This document shows positions 44,517 to 54,722 of a DNA stretch of 64,000 nt, in pieces. A model generated the notes under the pieces. The model ran no database searches and was not told where the DNA came from. It saw only the letters and a list, made by a program, of their open reading frames with translations. The position numbers and the translations under genes are program-made. Numbering within the stretch: the first letter of the stretch is position 1; every line of letters starts with the position of its first letter. Origin of the DNA: Croceicoccus mobilis (GTDB lineage Bacteria; Pseudomonadota; Alphaproteobacteria; Sphingomonadales; Sphingomonadaceae); NCBI RefSeq assembly GCF_001661965.1, contig NZ_LYWZ01000020.1, positions 266,287 to 330,286 of the forward strand. The letters are read 5' to 3'.

Positions 44517-46244
44517 ATGGCTAATGCGATTTCGGCGAACCGCGCGGAACTTTTGGCGATCGCCAACGCGGTTGCATCGGAAAAGATGATCGACAAGTCC
44601 ATCGTGATCGAAGCGATGGAAGAAGCGATCCAGAAGTCTGCCCGCAACCGCTACGGCGCGGAAAACGATATTCGCGCCAAGCTCGATCCGCAGACCGGCG
44701 ACCTGCGCCTGTGGCGCGTGGTCGAGGTGGTCGAAGAGGTCGAGGACTATTTCAAGCAGGTTTCCGTCGAGCAGGCGCAGAAGCTGCAGGATGGCGCGCA
44801 GGTTGGCGACTTCATCGTCGATCCGCTGCCGCCGGTCGACCTTGGCCGCATCGACGCGCAGTCGGCAAAGCAGGTGATCTTCCAGAAGGTCCGCGATGCC
44901 GAGCGTGATCGCCAGTACGAGGAATTCAAGGACCGTGCCGGCGAAGTCATCACCGGCGTGATCAAGTCGGTCGAATTCGGTCACGTGATCGTGAACCTCG
45001 GCCGCGCCGAAGGCATCATCCGCCGCGACCAACAGATCCCGCGCGAAGTCGCCCGTGTCGGCGAACGCATCCGCGCACTGATCCTCAAGGTCGAGCGTTC
45101 GAACCGCGGCCCGCAGATTTTCCTGAGCCGTGCGCACCCCGAGTTCATGAAGAAGCTCTTCGCGCAGGAAGTGCCCGAGATCTACGACGGCATCATCCAG
45201 ATCAAGGCCGCCGCCCGCGATCCGGGCAGCCGCGCCAAGATCGGCGTGATCAGCCATGACAGCAGCATCGACCCGGTCGGCGCCTGCGTCGGCATGAAGG
45301 GCAGCCGCGTTCAGGCCGTCGTGCAGGAATTGCAGGGCGAGAAGATCGACATCATTCCCTGGAGTGAGGACACCGCGACTTTCGTGGTGAACGCGCTACA
45401 GCCCGCGACTGTCAGCCGCGTCGTCATCGACGAGGAAGAAAGCCGCATCGAAGTCGTCGTACCCGACGATCAGCTGTCGCTTGCGATCGGTCGCCGCGGT
45501 CAGAACGTGCGTCTGGCTTCGCAGCTGACCGAAAGCCAGATCGACATCATGACCGAGGCGGAATCGAGCGAGAAGCGCTCGAAGGAATTCGCCGAGCGTT
45601 CGAAGATGTTCGAAGAAGAGCTGGACGTCGACGAAACGCTTTCGCAGCTTCTGGTGGCCGAAGGCTTCACCGAGCTGGAGGAAGTGGCCTATGTCGAGCG
45701 TGACGAGCTGGCCGGTATCGAAGGTTTCGACGAAGAGCTGGCCGAAGAGCTGCAGTCGCGTGCGATCGAGGCGCTGGAGCGCCGCGAGGAAAGCTTCCGC
45801 GCCGCTCGCCGCGAGATGGGCGTCGAGGACGCGCTGGCCGAAATCCCGCATCTGACCGAGGAAATGCTGGTCGTGCTGGGCGGTGCAGGCATTCTGACGC
45901 TGGACGATCTGGCCGACCTTGCCACCGACGAGCTGATCGCCAAGCGCCGCGAAGGTCCGCGTCGCCGCGGCCCCGACAAGGGACCGCCGATGAAGCGCGA
46001 CAAGCGCCCCGAGGACAAGGGCGGCGTGCTGGGCGCATACGGCCTGAGCGAGGAGCAGGGCAACGAGATCATCATGGCCGCTCGCGCGCACTGGTTCGAG
46101 GACGAGGAAGACGTCACCGAAGGGCAGCCTTCGGACGATACCATGTCTTCGGATGCCGAAGCCGTGAGCGACGAAGCCATCGCCGAGGCAACTGCCGCCG
46201 ACGAGAACATGCAGGAGGCCGCCGATGCGGACTCCAAGCAATGA
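44517..46244 (+). CDS. nusA: Transcription termination/antitermination factor NusA
   Basis: 575 residues from ATG 44517 with AGGAAG upstream. Order of domains: N-terminal RNA polymerase-binding domain, S1 domain (GEVITGVIKSVEFGHVIVNLG), two KH domains (DPVGACVGMKGSRVQAV, SLAIGRRGQNVRLAS), and C-terminal helical repeats (LLVAEGFTELEEVAY, LTEEMLVVLGGAGI). Ends in an acidic tail. NusA controls pausing, termination and antitermination. Its end overlaps the ylxR-like gene by 20 bp. Confidence 0.97.
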   Translation: MANAISANRAELLAIANAVASEKMIDKSIVIEAMEEAIQKSARNRYGAENDIRAKLDPQTGDLRLWRVVEVVEEVEDYFKQVSVEQAQKLQDGAQVGDFIVDPLPPVDLGRIDAQSAKQVIFQKVRDAERDRQYEEFKDRAGEVITGVIKSVEFGHVIVNLGRAEGIIRRDQQIPREVARVGERIRALILKVERSNRGPQIFLSRAHPEFMKKLFAQEVPEIYDGIIQIKAAARDPGSRAKIGVISHDSSIDPVGACVGMKGSRVQAVVQELQGEKIDIIPWSEDTATFVVNALQPATVSRVVIDEEESRIEVVVPDDQLSLAIGRRGQNVRLASQLTESQIDIMTEAESSEKRSKEFAERSKMFEEELDVDETLSQLLVAEGFTELEEVAYVERDELAGIEGFDEELAEELQSRAIEALERREESFRAARREMGVEDALAEIPHLTEEMLVVLGGAGILTLDDLADLATDELIAKRREGPRRRGPDKGPPMKRDKRPEDKGGVLGAYGLSEEQGNEIIMAARAHWFEDEEDVTEGQPSDDTMSSDAEAVSDEAIAEATAADENMQEAADADSKQ

Positions 46245-46986
46245 GACCGTAAGCTCCGACATCGACGAGCAGGTGCCCGAATTTGATGAGGGCACCGTCA
46301 CCCGCCGCTCTGGCGCGCGGGGCGATGGCCCCATGCGCAAATGCGTGCTCACGGGGCGCATCGCGCCGCGTGACACGCTGCTGCGCCTTGCCGTGGGGCC
46401 GGGAGCGGATGGCAAGCCCGTGGTGCTGCCCGATGCGCTGGCGAAAGCGCCGGGGCGCGGCGCGTGGATCGGTGTTTCGCGTGGCGAACTTGAAGAAGCC
46501 ATCGACAAGGGCCATCTGAGGAATGCACTGGCGCGTGGGTTCAAGAGCGCGCCGCCTGCCATTCCCGCCGATCTTCCCGATCTGTGCGAAGACGCGCTGA
46601 CCCGCGCATTCACGGCCCGGCTGGGCATCGAATATCGCGGCGGCAACGTCCTCGCCGGGTCTGACCGGATCGCCGAGGCGGCCCGCATGGGCAAGGTGCG
46701 CTGGCTGGCGCATGCATCCGATGCGGGTGCCGATGGCTCCAGAAAGCTGGACCAGGCATGGCGCGTGGGAGAGGATAAGGAAGGGACCGGCGCGGCTGGA
46801 GACAGCTTGCCACTGGACCGGGACGCACTGTCTGTGGCATTGGGCCGCGACAATGTCGTCCATCTGGCGTTGACCGACCGCGCTGCGGCGGGACGTGTCA
46901 CGGCATTGCTGGCCCGTTTGAACCGTTACCTGGGGCATGACCCCGGCGCTGAAGGGCCCGCTGATCAGCGGGCGAGCGAGCCGTAG
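46225..46986 (+). CDS. YlxR-type RNA-binding protein (DUF448) with L7Ae-like domain
   Basis: 253 residues. The DUF448/YlxR domain (MRKCVLTGRIAPRDTLLRLAVGP ... KAPGRGAWIGVS) is followed by a C-terminal region (LAGSDRIAEAARMGKVRWLAHASDA ... ) similar to the L7Ae/L30e fold, the two-domain form common in alphaproteobacteria. It likely binds RNA and may affect transcription or ribosome assembly. It overlaps nusA by 20 bp and precedes infB by 109 bp, keeping the nusA-ylxR-infB order. Confidence 0.9.
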   Translation: MRTPSNETVSSDIDEQVPEFDEGTVTRRSGARGDGPMRKCVLTGRIAPRDTLLRLAVGPGADGKPVVLPDALAKAPGRGAWIGVSRGELEEAIDKGHLRNALARGFKSAPPAIPADLPDLCEDALTRAFTARLGIEYRGGNVLAGSDRIAEAARMGKVRWLAHASDAGADGSRKLDQAWRVGEDKEGTGAAGDSLPLDRDALSVALGRDNVVHLALTDRAAAGRVTALLARLNRYLGHDPGAEGPADQRASEP

Positions 46987-47095
46987 AAGCGGGCGCATTC
47001 GGCGCACCTGCGCAGGCAGGCCGCAGCAGATGACGACGCGCCCATCTGGGGACGCGTGACGACGACGAAGTATTTTGAAGGGCTTTCTGACCAAC

Positions 47096-49720
47096 ATGAG
47101 CGACAACGACAACAGCACCCGGACCCGCAAGCCGCTTGGACTCAAGCGTGCGGTGGACGCGGGCGAGGTCAAGCAAACCTTCAGCCATGGCCGCACCAAC
47201 AAGGTCGCGGTCGAGGTGAAGCGCAAGCGCAAGATCCTGAAGCCGAACGAGGGTGGCAGCGCCCCGGCTCCCGCTCCTGCGCCCGAGGAACAGAAGGCGG
47301 CTCCGGCCCCTGCACCCGCGCCGGCCCCCAAGGCCGCGCCGAAACCCGCGCCCAAGCCGAAGCGCCCCGCGCCCAGCGACGAAACGCCGCAGGAGCGCGT
47401 TGCCCGCCTGCAGCGCGAGGCCGAGGAAGATCGCCTGAAGCTGGCCGAAGAGGCCCGCCGCCGCGAGGAAGAGGCCAAGGCCAAGGCGCTGGAAGAAGAA
47501 AAGCAGCGCGCCGAGGACAATCGCAAGGCCGAAGCCGAGGCTGAAGCCGCCGCGCAAAAGGCTGCCGAGGAAAAGGCTGCCAAGCCTGCTTCCGAGGAAA
47601 AGCCGGCCGAGCCCGAAGCCAAGGAAGAGGCCAAGGAAGAGGCTAAGGAAGCTGGGCCTGAAGAGAGCGGCGATGGCGAGGAAGCCACGCCCGCTCCGCG
47701 CCGGTTCACGCCGGTCAAGCGCCCCGAGCCCAAGCGCACCGAGAAGAAGCCCGCCGCCGACAAGAAGGCGGGCGGTAAGCGCGCTGCGGCATCGACCGAA
47801 AGCGATGGCGGTGGCCGTGGCGATCGTCGCCGTGGCGGCAAGCTGACCGTAAACAAGGCGCTGAACGAGGATGAGGGCGCCCGCGCCCGCAGCCTCGCCG
47901 CGCTGAAGCGTGCCCGTGAAAAAGAACGCCGCGCGCATTACCGCGGCCAGTCGCAGCCGCGCGAAAAGCAGGTGCGCGACGTGGTCGTGCCCGAGGCAAT
48001 CACCGTTCAGGAACTTGCCAACCGCATGGCCGAAAAGGGCGCGGACCTGGTCAAGGAGCTGTTCAATCTGGGCATGATGGTCACCGTGAACCAGACCATC
48101 GATCAGGATACGGCAGAGCTGCTGGTCGATCAGTTCGGCCACAACGTCCAGCGCGTTTCGGAAAGCGATGTCGACATCGACACCACCGAGGATGTCGATC
48201 CCGAAGAGTCGATGAAGCCGCGTCCTCCGGTCGTGACCATCATGGGCCATGTCGACCACGGCAAGACCAGCCTGCTCGACGCGCTGCGCGGCACCGATGT
48301 GACCCGCGGCGAAGCTGGCGGCATCACGCAGCATATCGGCGCGTACCAGATCAAGACCAAGGGCGGTGACGTGATCACCTTCCTCGACACGCCGGGTCAC
48401 GAAGCCTTTACCGAAATGCGCGCACGCGGTGCCAATGTCACCGATATCGTCATTCTGGTGGTGGCGGCCGATGACGGGCTGATGCCGCAGACGATCGAGG
48501 CCATCAACCACACCAAGGCGGCCGGCGTGCCGATGATCGTGGCGATCAACAAGATCGACAAGGACGAGGCGAACCCGCAGAAGATCCGCGAGCGCCTGCT
48601 TGAGCATGAGATCATCGTCGAGGCCATGAGCGGCGACGTCATGGACGTCGAGGTTTCGGCCAAGAACAAGATCGGTCTCGACAAGCTGCTCGATGCGATC
48701 AACCTGCAGGCCGAACTGCTGGAGCTAAAGGCGAACCCCGACCGCGAGGCCGATGCCACCGTGATCGAGGCGAAGCTCGACAAGGGCAAGGGTCCGCTGG
48801 CGACTGTGCTGGTCACGCGCGGCACGCTGAAGCGCGGCGATGTCTTCGTCGTCGGCACCGAAAGCGGCCGCGTGCGTGCGCTGCATGACGACAAGGGCCG
48901 CCAGATCAAGGAAGCCGGTCCGGCCATGCCGGTCGAGGTGCTGGGCCTTGGCGGTGTGCCGCGTGCAGGCGATGTGCTGACCGTGGTCGAGAACGAGCAG
49001 CGTGCCCGCGAAGTGGCAGGTTATCGTACCGAAAAGGCCAATGAGAAGCGCACCGCGATGCCGGTCTCGAACTTCGAGAACATGTTCTCGGCGCTGAAGA
49101 GCGAAATGGTCGAGTTCCCGGTCGTCATCAAGGCGGATGTGCAGGGCTCGGTCGAGGCGATCGCGAACGCGCTGGCCAAGATCTCGAACGACCTCATCAA
49201 GGTTCGCGTCCTGCATTCGGGCGTTGGCGCCATCACCGAGAGCGATGTGACGCTCGCGGCGGCATCGGGCGCTCCGATCATCGGCTTTAACGTGCGTCCC
49301 AATTCCAAGGCGCGCCAGCAGATGGAAAAGGACAAGGTGGAGATGATGTATTACGACGTCATCTATCACCTGACCGAGGAAATCGCGAAGCGCATGGCGG
49401 GCGAGCTTGGTCCCGAGCGGATCGAGAACGTCGTGGGCCGTGCTGCCGTCAAGCAGGTATTCCCGGCCGGCAAGAAGGACAAGGCAGCCGGTCTGCTGGT
49501 GGAAGAGGGCGTCATCCGCAAGGGTCTGTTCGCGCGTCTTACCCGCAACGATGTCATCGTTTCGGCCACCTCGATCGCCTCGCTGCGCCGGTTCAAGGAC
49601 GATGTGGACGAAGTCCGCGCAGGCCTCGAATGCGGCGTGGTGCTGTCCGACACCAATGACATCAAGGCTGGCGACCAGCTGGAAGTCTTCGAGGTCGAGG
49701 AGCGCGAGCGCGTTCTTTAA
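47096..49720 (+). CDS. infB: Translation initiation factor IF-2
   Basis: 874 residues from ATG 47096 (TTG 47075 is in frame upstream). The N-terminus has the alphaproteobacterial IF2-associated motif [21 protein letters not shown] within a long Ala/Glu/Lys/Pro-rich low-complexity region (about residues 55-240). Then the IF2-N domain and the GTPase domain: GHVDHGKTS (about residue 385), [13 protein letters not shown]. Domains II-IV follow to the end ([11 protein letters not shown]). IF-2 brings fMet-tRNA to the ribosome. Confidence 0.98.
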   Translation: MSDNDNSTRTRKPLGLKRAVDAGEVKQTFSHGRTNKVAVEVKRKRKILKPNEGGSAPAPAPAPEEQKAAPAPAPAPAPKAAPKPAPKPKRPAPSDETPQERVARLQREAEEDRLKLAEEARRREEEAKAKALEEEKQRAEDNRKAEAEAEAAAQKAAEEKAAKPASEEKPAEPEAKEEAKEEAKEAGPEESGDGEEATPAPRRFTPVKRPEPKRTEKKPAADKKAGGKRAAASTESDGGGRGDRRRGGKLTVNKALNEDEGARARSLAALKRAREKERRAHYRGQSQPREKQVRDVVVPEAITVQELANRMAEKGADLVKELFNLGMMVTVNQTIDQDTAELLVDQFGHNVQRVSESDVDIDTTEDVDPEESMKPRPPVVTIMGHVDHGKTSLLDALRGTDVTRGEAGGITQHIGAYQIKTKGGDVITFLDTPGHEAFTEMRARGANVTDIVILVVAADDGLMPQTIEAINHTKAAGVPMIVAINKIDKDEANPQKIRERLLEHEIIVEAMSGDVMDVEVSAKNKIGLDKLLDAINLQAELLELKANPDREADATVIEAKLDKGKGPLATVLVTRGTLKRGDVFVVGTESGRVRALHDDKGRQIKEAGPAMPVEVLGLGGVPRAGDVLTVVENEQRAREVAGYRTEKANEKRTAMPVSNFENMFSALKSEMVEFPVVIKADVQGSVEAIANALAKISNDLIKVRVLHSGVGAITESDVTLAAASGAPIIGFNVRPNSKARQQMEKDKVEMMYYDVIYHLTEEIAKRMAGELGPERIENVVGRAAVKQVFPAGKKDKAAGLLVEEGVIRKGLFARLTRNDVIVSATSIASLRRFKDDVDEVRAGLECGVVLSDTNDIKAGDQLEVFEVEERERVL

Positions 49721-49815
49721 GGTCGGCAATCGCTGAAACAAACCGGGCCGGTCGGGTGCAAACCTGGCCGGTCTCGGTGTATTCAGGCCCCGCGACTTTT
49801 ATCAGGAGAGCTGGA

Positions 49816-50352
49816 ATGCCCCGCTACGCCGCCTTTTTCGCCAGCATGAATGTCGGGGGTAACCGCCTCAAGATGACCGAGCTGCGCGACGCGCTGGAGC
49901 GGGAGGAGCTGGAGGATGTCGAGACCGTCGTCGCCAGCGGCAATGTCCTCTTCACCTTTGACGAGCGGCCCAGCGACGGGCTTTCCGAAATGCTGGCCTT
50001 CATCGTGAACGATCGCTTCGGCTTCCCCACCTTTGCCGCCGTGCGCAGCAAGGAGGAGGTGCGCGCCGCGATTATGGACAATCCCTTCCACGGCGAGGGT
50101 GACGACAAGTTCGTCCACACGCTCTTCCTGGACCGAGAGGCCGATCCCGACCAGTTCAAGGTCATGATGGCCGCCTATGAAGGGCGCGGGCCTGAGCGCG
50201 TCGCGCTGGGCGACCGGTGCCTTTACGCCGATTACGGCGAGGGCGTCGCCGACAGCAAGCTCACCAAGGCTTTCATCGAGCGCAAGCTCGACCGCCAGTG
50301 CACGGGGCGCAACATGTCGTCCCTCAAGCGCATCCTCGACAAGATGGGCTGA
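49816..50352 (+). CDS. DUF1697 domain protein
   Basis: 178 residues from ATG 49816, AGGAGA six bases upstream. The start RYAAFFASMNVGGNRLKMTELR, the central VASGNVLFTF, and C-terminal GRNMSSLKRIL define DUF1697, a soluble family of unknown function with a ferredoxin-like repeat. Inserted between infB (95 bp after) and the convergent RcnB-like gene; no link to translation is known. Confidence 0.88.
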   Translation: MPRYAAFFASMNVGGNRLKMTELRDALEREELEDVETVVASGNVLFTFDERPSDGLSEMLAFIVNDRFGFPTFAAVRSKEEVRAAIMDNPFHGEGDDKFVHTLFLDREADPDQFKVMMAAYEGRGPERVALGDRCLYADYGEGVADSKLTKAFIERKLDRQCTGRNMSSLKRILDKMG

Positions 50353-50363
50353 CGCAAAATCGA

Positions 50364-50392
50364 AAGGGCGGCCCCGAACCGGAACCGCCCTT
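50364..50392. terminator. Hairpin between DUF1697 and the RcnB-like gene
   Basis: AAGGGCGG (50364-50371) pairs with CCGCCCTT (50385-50392), loop 13 nt. It lies between two convergent genes and may stop transcription from both sides, although the T-runs are short. Confidence 0.5.
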
Positions 50393-50445
50393 GTTGGCTT
50401 GCACGCCTCCCGGGGGAGGGGACTGTGAGGAGGCGCGCAGCCCGA

Positions 50446-50772
50446 TCAGTTCAGCGCGTTCGACACCACGGCTGAAACGATGCCGCTGGTAATGCCGACC
50501 AAAAGCGCGTCATTGCCGTTCTGGACCCAACGATAGCCGCTCGGCGGGGCGGACAGGCGGCGATTGTCGCGATAATTGATGACGCGGTAGTTGGTGGCCC
50601 GCTTGGAATCGAACTTCTCGCCCTTCTTGAAACTATGGGCGGCCTTGCTCACCTGTTGGCCATGATTGGACTGGGCGTGATCGGACCGGTCATTGTGCTG
50701 CGGCGCGGCCATGGCGGCGGTGCCGGGCAGGATCAGCGCGGCGGCGGCGAGCGATGCGAAAAGCTTCTTCAT
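50446..50772 (-). CDS. RcnB-family periplasmic protein
   Basis: 108 residues from ATG 50772 (GGAG six bases upstream). A signal peptide (KLFASLAAAALILPGTAAMAA) precedes a His/Asn/Ser-rich stretch and then SGYRWVQNGNDALLVGITSGIVSAVV, the RcnB motif. RcnB family proteins are periplasmic and linked to nickel/cobalt homeostasis in E. coli; many homologues have no proven metal role. The His-rich stretch would suit metal binding. It lies on the opposite strand inside the infB-rbfA interval. Confidence 0.82.
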   Translation of the reverse strand: MKKLFASLAAAALILPGTAAMAAPQHNDRSDHAQSNHGQQVSKAAHSFKKGEKFDSKRATNYRVINYRDNRRLSAPPSGYRWVQNGNDALLVGITSGIVSAVVSNALN

Positions 50773-50885
50773 GATATACTCCTGTGTCATTTCCCTTACG
50801 GGTATGAACAGGAAACGGGTGAAGCGGGCCGATTGCTCCGTCACAAAATGTTGCAAATTGTCGCAGGATAGGCAGGGAAGCCCAA

Positions 50886-51281
50886 ATGGCACGAAACAAT
50901 TCCACTCCCGAGCAGCAGTCGGTCCGCGTCCTCAAGGTGGGCGAGCGGGTACGGCATATCCTGTCCGAACTGCTGGCCCGCGGCGAGGTGCATGACGTCA
51001 CGATATCCGCCCACGCCGTCAGCGTGACCGAGGTGCGCATGTCGCCCGACCTCAGGCAGGCGAAAGTCTATGTGAAACCGCTGCTGGGTGCAGAGGAAGC
51101 CAAGGTGGTGAAGGCGCTGCAGGTCAACACGGCTTTCTTCCAAAAGGAAGTGGCCAAGCGCCTCGGCCTGAAATTCGCGCCCAAGCTGCAGTTTCGCGCC
51201 GACGAGACCTTTGACGAGGCCAGCCGCATCGACCAGCTGCTCGACGATCCGCGTGTCAGGCGCGACCTCGACGACGAGTGA
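50886..51281 (+). CDS. rbfA: Ribosome-binding factor A
   Basis: 131 residues. [21 protein letters not shown] and [21 protein letters not shown] are the RbfA KH-like fold; the C-terminal [16 protein letters not shown] is typical. It acts late in 30S maturation and in cold adaptation. It continues the infB-rbfA-truB order although infB lies 1.1 kb upstream. The gene ends in GTGA, overlapping the following GNAT gene. Confidence 0.95.
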   Translation: MARNNSTPEQQSVRVLKVGERVRHILSELLARGEVHDVTISAHAVSVTEVRMSPDLRQAKVYVKPLLGAEEAKVVKALQVNTAFFQKEVAKRLGLKFAPKLQFRADETFDEASRIDQLLDDPRVRRDLDDE

Positions 51282-51781
51282 GCAATGCGCCGCACCCGTC
51301 CCGTGATTGGCGATTGCGTCCGTTCCGGGCGGGCGACATGGGGCTTATCGCGTCACGGCAAGCGGCGCTCTATGACGAAGGTTATGACTGGGGATCGAAG
51401 CTGGAGGCGCTGATCCTCGAGATTACAGCCAATTTCCTGCGCGACTTCAGGCCGGACCGCGAACAATGCTGGGTGGCAGAGCGCGATGGCCTTATGCTTG
51501 GTTCGGTTTTTCTGGTGCGTGAGAGCGAGGACACCGCCCGTCTGCGCCTCCTTTATGTCGAGCCGCAGGCGCGCGGCATGGGCGTCGGTGCGGCGCTGGT
51601 GCGCGAATGCACCGATTTTGCCCGCGGGGCTGGCTATCGCCGGATCGCGCTGTGGACCCACTCGGTGCTGGAAAGTGCGCGCAGGCTCTATGCGGCAGAG
51701 GGCTATCGCATCGTCGCCACCGAGATGCAGGACAAGTTCGGCAAGCCCGAACAGAGCGAGCACTGGCTGCTGGAATTGTGA
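51278..51781 (+). CDS. GNAT family N-acetyltransferase
   Basis: 167 residues from GTG 51278, overlapping the rbfA stop by 4 bp. The acetyl-CoA-binding motif A is [22 protein letters not shown], and motif B is [19 protein letters not shown]. The protein resembles the acetyltransferase half of MarR-GNAT fusions but lacks the HTH part. Substrate unknown. Coupled to rbfA by overlap, although the job need not be related. Confidence 0.85.
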   Translation: MSNAPHPSRDWRLRPFRAGDMGLIASRQAALYDEGYDWGSKLEALILEITANFLRDFRPDREQCWVAERDGLMLGSVFLVRESEDTARLRLLYVEPQARGMGVGAALVRECTDFARGAGYRRIALWTHSVLESARRLYAAEGYRIVATEMQDKFGKPEQSEHWLLEL

Positions 51782-51847
51782 GCAAATGGGCGGCCGAGCG
51801 CCCTACCGGATTGGCAGGGCGCGAAACTGGCATTAGCGCTTGTGTCC

Positions 51848-52435
51848 ATGGCCAAGCTCTATTTCTACTACGCCAGCATGAACGCGGGGAAATCGACCAC
51901 GCTGCTGCAGGCCGATTTCAACTATCGCGAACGCGGCATGAAGACGATGCTGTGGACCGCGGCGCTGGATGATCGCAATGCAGAAGATGGCGGCAAGCCG
52001 ATCCATTCGCGTATCGGACTGCAGGCGGATGCGCATCTCTATCGCCCTGATACCGATCTGTGGGAGACGGTCGCGCCAAGACATGCCGTAGATCCTGTCG
52101 CCTGCCTGCTGGTGGACGAAGCGCAGTTCCTGACCAGGGAGCAGGTATGGCAATTGGCGCGGCTGGCGGACGAGGCGGGGATCCCGGTGCTCTGCTATGG
52201 CCTGCGCACCGATTTTCTGGGGGAGCTGTTTCCCGGTTCCGCCGCGCTGCTGGGCATTGCCGATGCTCTGATTGAATTGAAAGCCGTGTGCCATTGCGGG
52301 CGCAAGGCCACGATGAACCTGCGCGTTGATGATAACGGCCACGCCATCATCGAAGGCGCGCAGACCGAGATCGGCGGCAATGACCGCTATGTGGCGCTTT
52401 GCCGCCGTCATTTCAGCGAGGCACGCGATGGCTGA
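51848..52435 (+). CDS. tdk: Thymidine kinase (type II)
   Basis: 195 residues from ATG 51848; a GTG at 51842 is also in frame. Phosphorylates thymidine to dTMP in the salvage pathway. P-loop ASMNAGKS at 9-16, Walker B-like LLVDEAQFL near residue 90, lasso-loop and two pairs of zinc ligands (CHCG and the C-terminal CRRH). The family core is intact. The gene overlaps the next GNAT gene by 8 bp. Confidence 0.95.
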   Translation: MAKLYFYYASMNAGKSTTLLQADFNYRERGMKTMLWTAALDDRNAEDGGKPIHSRIGLQADAHLYRPDTDLWETVAPRHAVDPVACLLVDEAQFLTREQVWQLARLADEAGIPVLCYGLRTDFLGELFPGSAALLGIADALIELKAVCHCGRKATMNLRVDDNGHAIIEGAQTEIGGNDRYVALCRRHFSEARDG

Positions 52436-53018
52436 CCTGCACCCCCGTATCGCCGCGCTGGCGCATGTGCCCGAAGCCCATCCCGTGCGCTGGGTCCCGC
52501 TGGCCGAGGAGCATCTCCCGGCCCTGCGCGCCATTTGCGAGGAGGATACCGAGACCTGGGCCATCTATCCGGTCAACATGGCGGGTGAGGGGTTCGATGA
52601 GGAAATGGGCAATTTCCATGAGAACACCGCCTGGGTGAACCTTGTCGCCATCGACATGCGCACGGGCGAGATCGCGGCCTTTTCGAACTATATCAATCCA
52701 AACGTCGATTTCCCCGAAACTGCCGAATATCCCGGCGGCATGGGCACGGTCGAGATCGGCGGCACCGTGCTGTCATGCAAATTGCGCGGCAGCGGCTTCA
52801 ACCGCGCCATGAAGCACGCGATGATCTCTCACGCCTTTGCCTGCGGCTTTCACCGCGTGGTGCTGAACGTGGATGAGCGCAACGAGCGATCCAAGGCCGC
52901 CGTGCGCAAGCTGGGCGCGGTTTATGAAGGGACGCGCCGCAAGGACAAGGTTACATGGACCGGCCATGTCCGCGACACTGCCGTTTTCTCCATCCTGAGG
53001 GACGAGTGGCAGGGTTGA
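52428..53018 (+). CDS. GNAT family N-acetyltransferase (RimJ/RimL type)
   Basis: 196 residues from ATG 52428, 8 bp inside the tdk end. VRWVPLAEEHLPALRAICEED and the C-terminal VNDERNERSKAAVRKLGAVYEGTRR (here starting LNVDERNE) match the RimJ/RimL-like group of acetyltransferases. GSGFNRAMKHAMISHAF contacts acetyl-CoA. Substrate unknown: protein N-terminus or small molecule. Part of the run of genes inserted between rbfA and truB. Confidence 0.83.
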   Translation: MADLHPRIAALAHVPEAHPVRWVPLAEEHLPALRAICEEDTETWAIYPVNMAGEGFDEEMGNFHENTAWVNLVAIDMRTGEIAAFSNYINPNVDFPETAEYPGGMGTVEIGGTVLSCKLRGSGFNRAMKHAMISHAFACGFHRVVLNVDERNERSKAAVRKLGAVYEGTRRKDKVTWTGHVRDTAVFSILRDEWQG

Positions 53019-53082
53019 GGCTTGGCAGAGGGGCCCTGCGCCCCCTAAGGCGGCGCCCAGGCATCCCGATAAAGGAAAGCGC

Positions 53083-54003
53083 GTGACAGCCCCCATCGTC
53101 CATATCGGCTATCACAAGACGGCGACGACCTGGTTTCAGGAAACCGTGTTCCCCGCTGCGCGCAGTCATGAGTTCATCCCGCGCAAACAGGTGCAGGACG
53201 CATTGCTCGCCCCGCCGGGACTGCATTTCGATGCCGCCACCGCGCGCGAAAAGCTGGCGCTGGATGGCCGCACCCGTCCCGTGGTGCTGAGCGAGGAAAA
53301 CCTGTCCGGCTATCTCCATAATGGCGGGCTCCATGGGCTGATCGGGCCGGAGATGGCGCGTCGCATCCATGCGGTGCTGCCCGATGCGCGGATCGTTATC
53401 TTCATCCGCAGCCAGCCCGAGATCCTGCGCGCCACCTATGCGCAATATGTTTCGGGCGGGGGCACATGGTCGCAAAAGCGCTATTTCGGCGGCATGCAGC
53501 ACCGGCGCGGCGCGCTGACCCGGCCATGGAAAGCGCCGGCATTTGAATACGAACATTTCGATTTCGAACCGCTGGTCGCGTTTTACGAAGGGCTGTTCGG
53601 GCGCGAAAAGGTTTTTCTCTATCCCTATGAATGGATCCGGGACGAGGCCGCGTTGCTGTCACGCATGACGGACGATCTTGGCATAGAGTTCGGCCATGAA
53701 AGCGCCGCGGCCAAGGCGCGCAATGTTTCGCTTGGCACGGCGTCGCTGGCGGTGGTGCGGGGCGCGAACCTGTTTACGCGGCAATCGGTGGTGAACAAGG
53801 ATTGCATCGTCGATCTGCCCGGTGGGCAGGTGCTGCGCCATGGGGTGAAGCGCGCGCTGGGCGCGATCAGGCCGCTCAACGCGCATCGCCTGCAATTGCG
53901 CGCCGATGTGCTGGCCAAGGCTGAGGACCTTTATGCCCCCGGAAATCGCCGTCTGATGGCATCGCGGGGGCTCCCACTGGACGAGCTGGGTTACCCGCTC
54001 TAG
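53083..54003 (+). CDS. Sulfotransferase family protein
   Basis: 306 residues from GTG 53083 with AAGGAAAG upstream. The 5'-phosphosulfate-binding motif HIGYHKTATTWFQ is at the N-terminus, and the 3'-phosphate region is VIFIRSQPEILRATYAQY. Such enzymes transfer sulfate from PAPS to carbohydrates or other acceptors. The substrate is unknown, and no PAPS synthesis genes are nearby. Neighbours are the GNAT gene and the M50 protease. Confidence 0.8.
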   Translation: MTAPIVHIGYHKTATTWFQETVFPAARSHEFIPRKQVQDALLAPPGLHFDAATAREKLALDGRTRPVVLSEENLSGYLHNGGLHGLIGPEMARRIHAVLPDARIVIFIRSQPEILRATYAQYVSGGGTWSQKRYFGGMQHRRGALTRPWKAPAFEYEHFDFEPLVAFYEGLFGREKVFLYPYEWIRDEAALLSRMTDDLGIEFGHESAAAKARNVSLGTASLAVVRGANLFTRQSVVNKDCIVDLPGGQVLRHGVKRALGAIRPLNAHRLQLRADVLAKAEDLYAPGNRRLMASRGLPLDELGYPL

Positions 54004-54035
54004 CCGAACCGCACCCGAATCCCTATCTGGCGCGC

Positions 54036-54722
54036 ATGTCCGATACCATTCTTCTGGCCGCGATCCTGATCCCGTGCCTGGTCATTGCCATCGTCTTCCA
54101 TGAGGTTTCGCACGGCTGGGCCGCGCTGGCGCTGGGCGATCCCACGGCGAAGGAGCGGCGGCGGCTTTCCCTGAACCCCATTCGCCATGTCGATCCCGTC
54201 GGCACGGTGCTGCTACCCGGCGCGATGGCGCTGATCGGCGGGCCGATCTTTGGCTGGGCGAAACCGGTGCCGGTAAACAAATGGCGGCTTAATAACCCGC
54301 GTTTCGGCATGATGGCGGTCGCGGCGGCAGGGCCTGCGAGCAATTTCGTGATGGCGACGCTGGCGGCGGTGGTGCTGGGGCTGGTGGTGCGCGGCTTCGT
54401 GCCCGGTGTCGATCCGACCTTCTGGCAGGGCACGGCGGTAAGCGCGCTCGACTATTTCATCGTCATCAACGTATTCCTTGCCTTCTTCAACCTGCTGCCG
54501 ATCCCACCTTTCGACGGATCGCATATCGTCGAAGGGCTGCTGCCAAGGAGCATGGCGGCCAGCTATGAAAAGCTGCGCGGCGTCGGCATGGCGTTCCTGT
54601 TCGTCATCATTGGCATCAGCTGGTTCTTCCCCAGCCTGTCGATCATCGAGAATGTCGTATGGCCGCCGGTCGAATATCTGCGGGGCATCTTCATCTCTCT
54701 GGCAGAGGTGATCGCATCGTGA
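54036..54722 (+). CDS. Site-2-type (M50) membrane zinc protease
   Basis: 228 residues. HEVSHG at residues 22-27 (zinc ligands His22 and His26, catalytic Glu23) lies in the first membrane segment, and NLLPIPPFDGS with Asp160 gives the third ligand. About six membrane segments. This compact form lacks PDZ domains, unlike RseP. It cleaves membrane substrates within the bilayer; the targets are unknown. Its stop overlaps the truB start (GTGA). Confidence 0.92.
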   Translation: MSDTILLAAILIPCLVIAIVFHEVSHGWAALALGDPTAKERRRLSLNPIRHVDPVGTVLLPGAMALIGGPIFGWAKPVPVNKWRLNNPRFGMMAVAAAGPASNFVMATLAAVVLGLVVRGFVPGVDPTFWQGTAVSALDYFIVINVFLAFFNLLPIPPFDGSHIVEGLLPRSMAASYEKLRGVGMAFLFVIIGISWFFPSLSIIENVVWPPVEYLRGIFISLAEVIAS

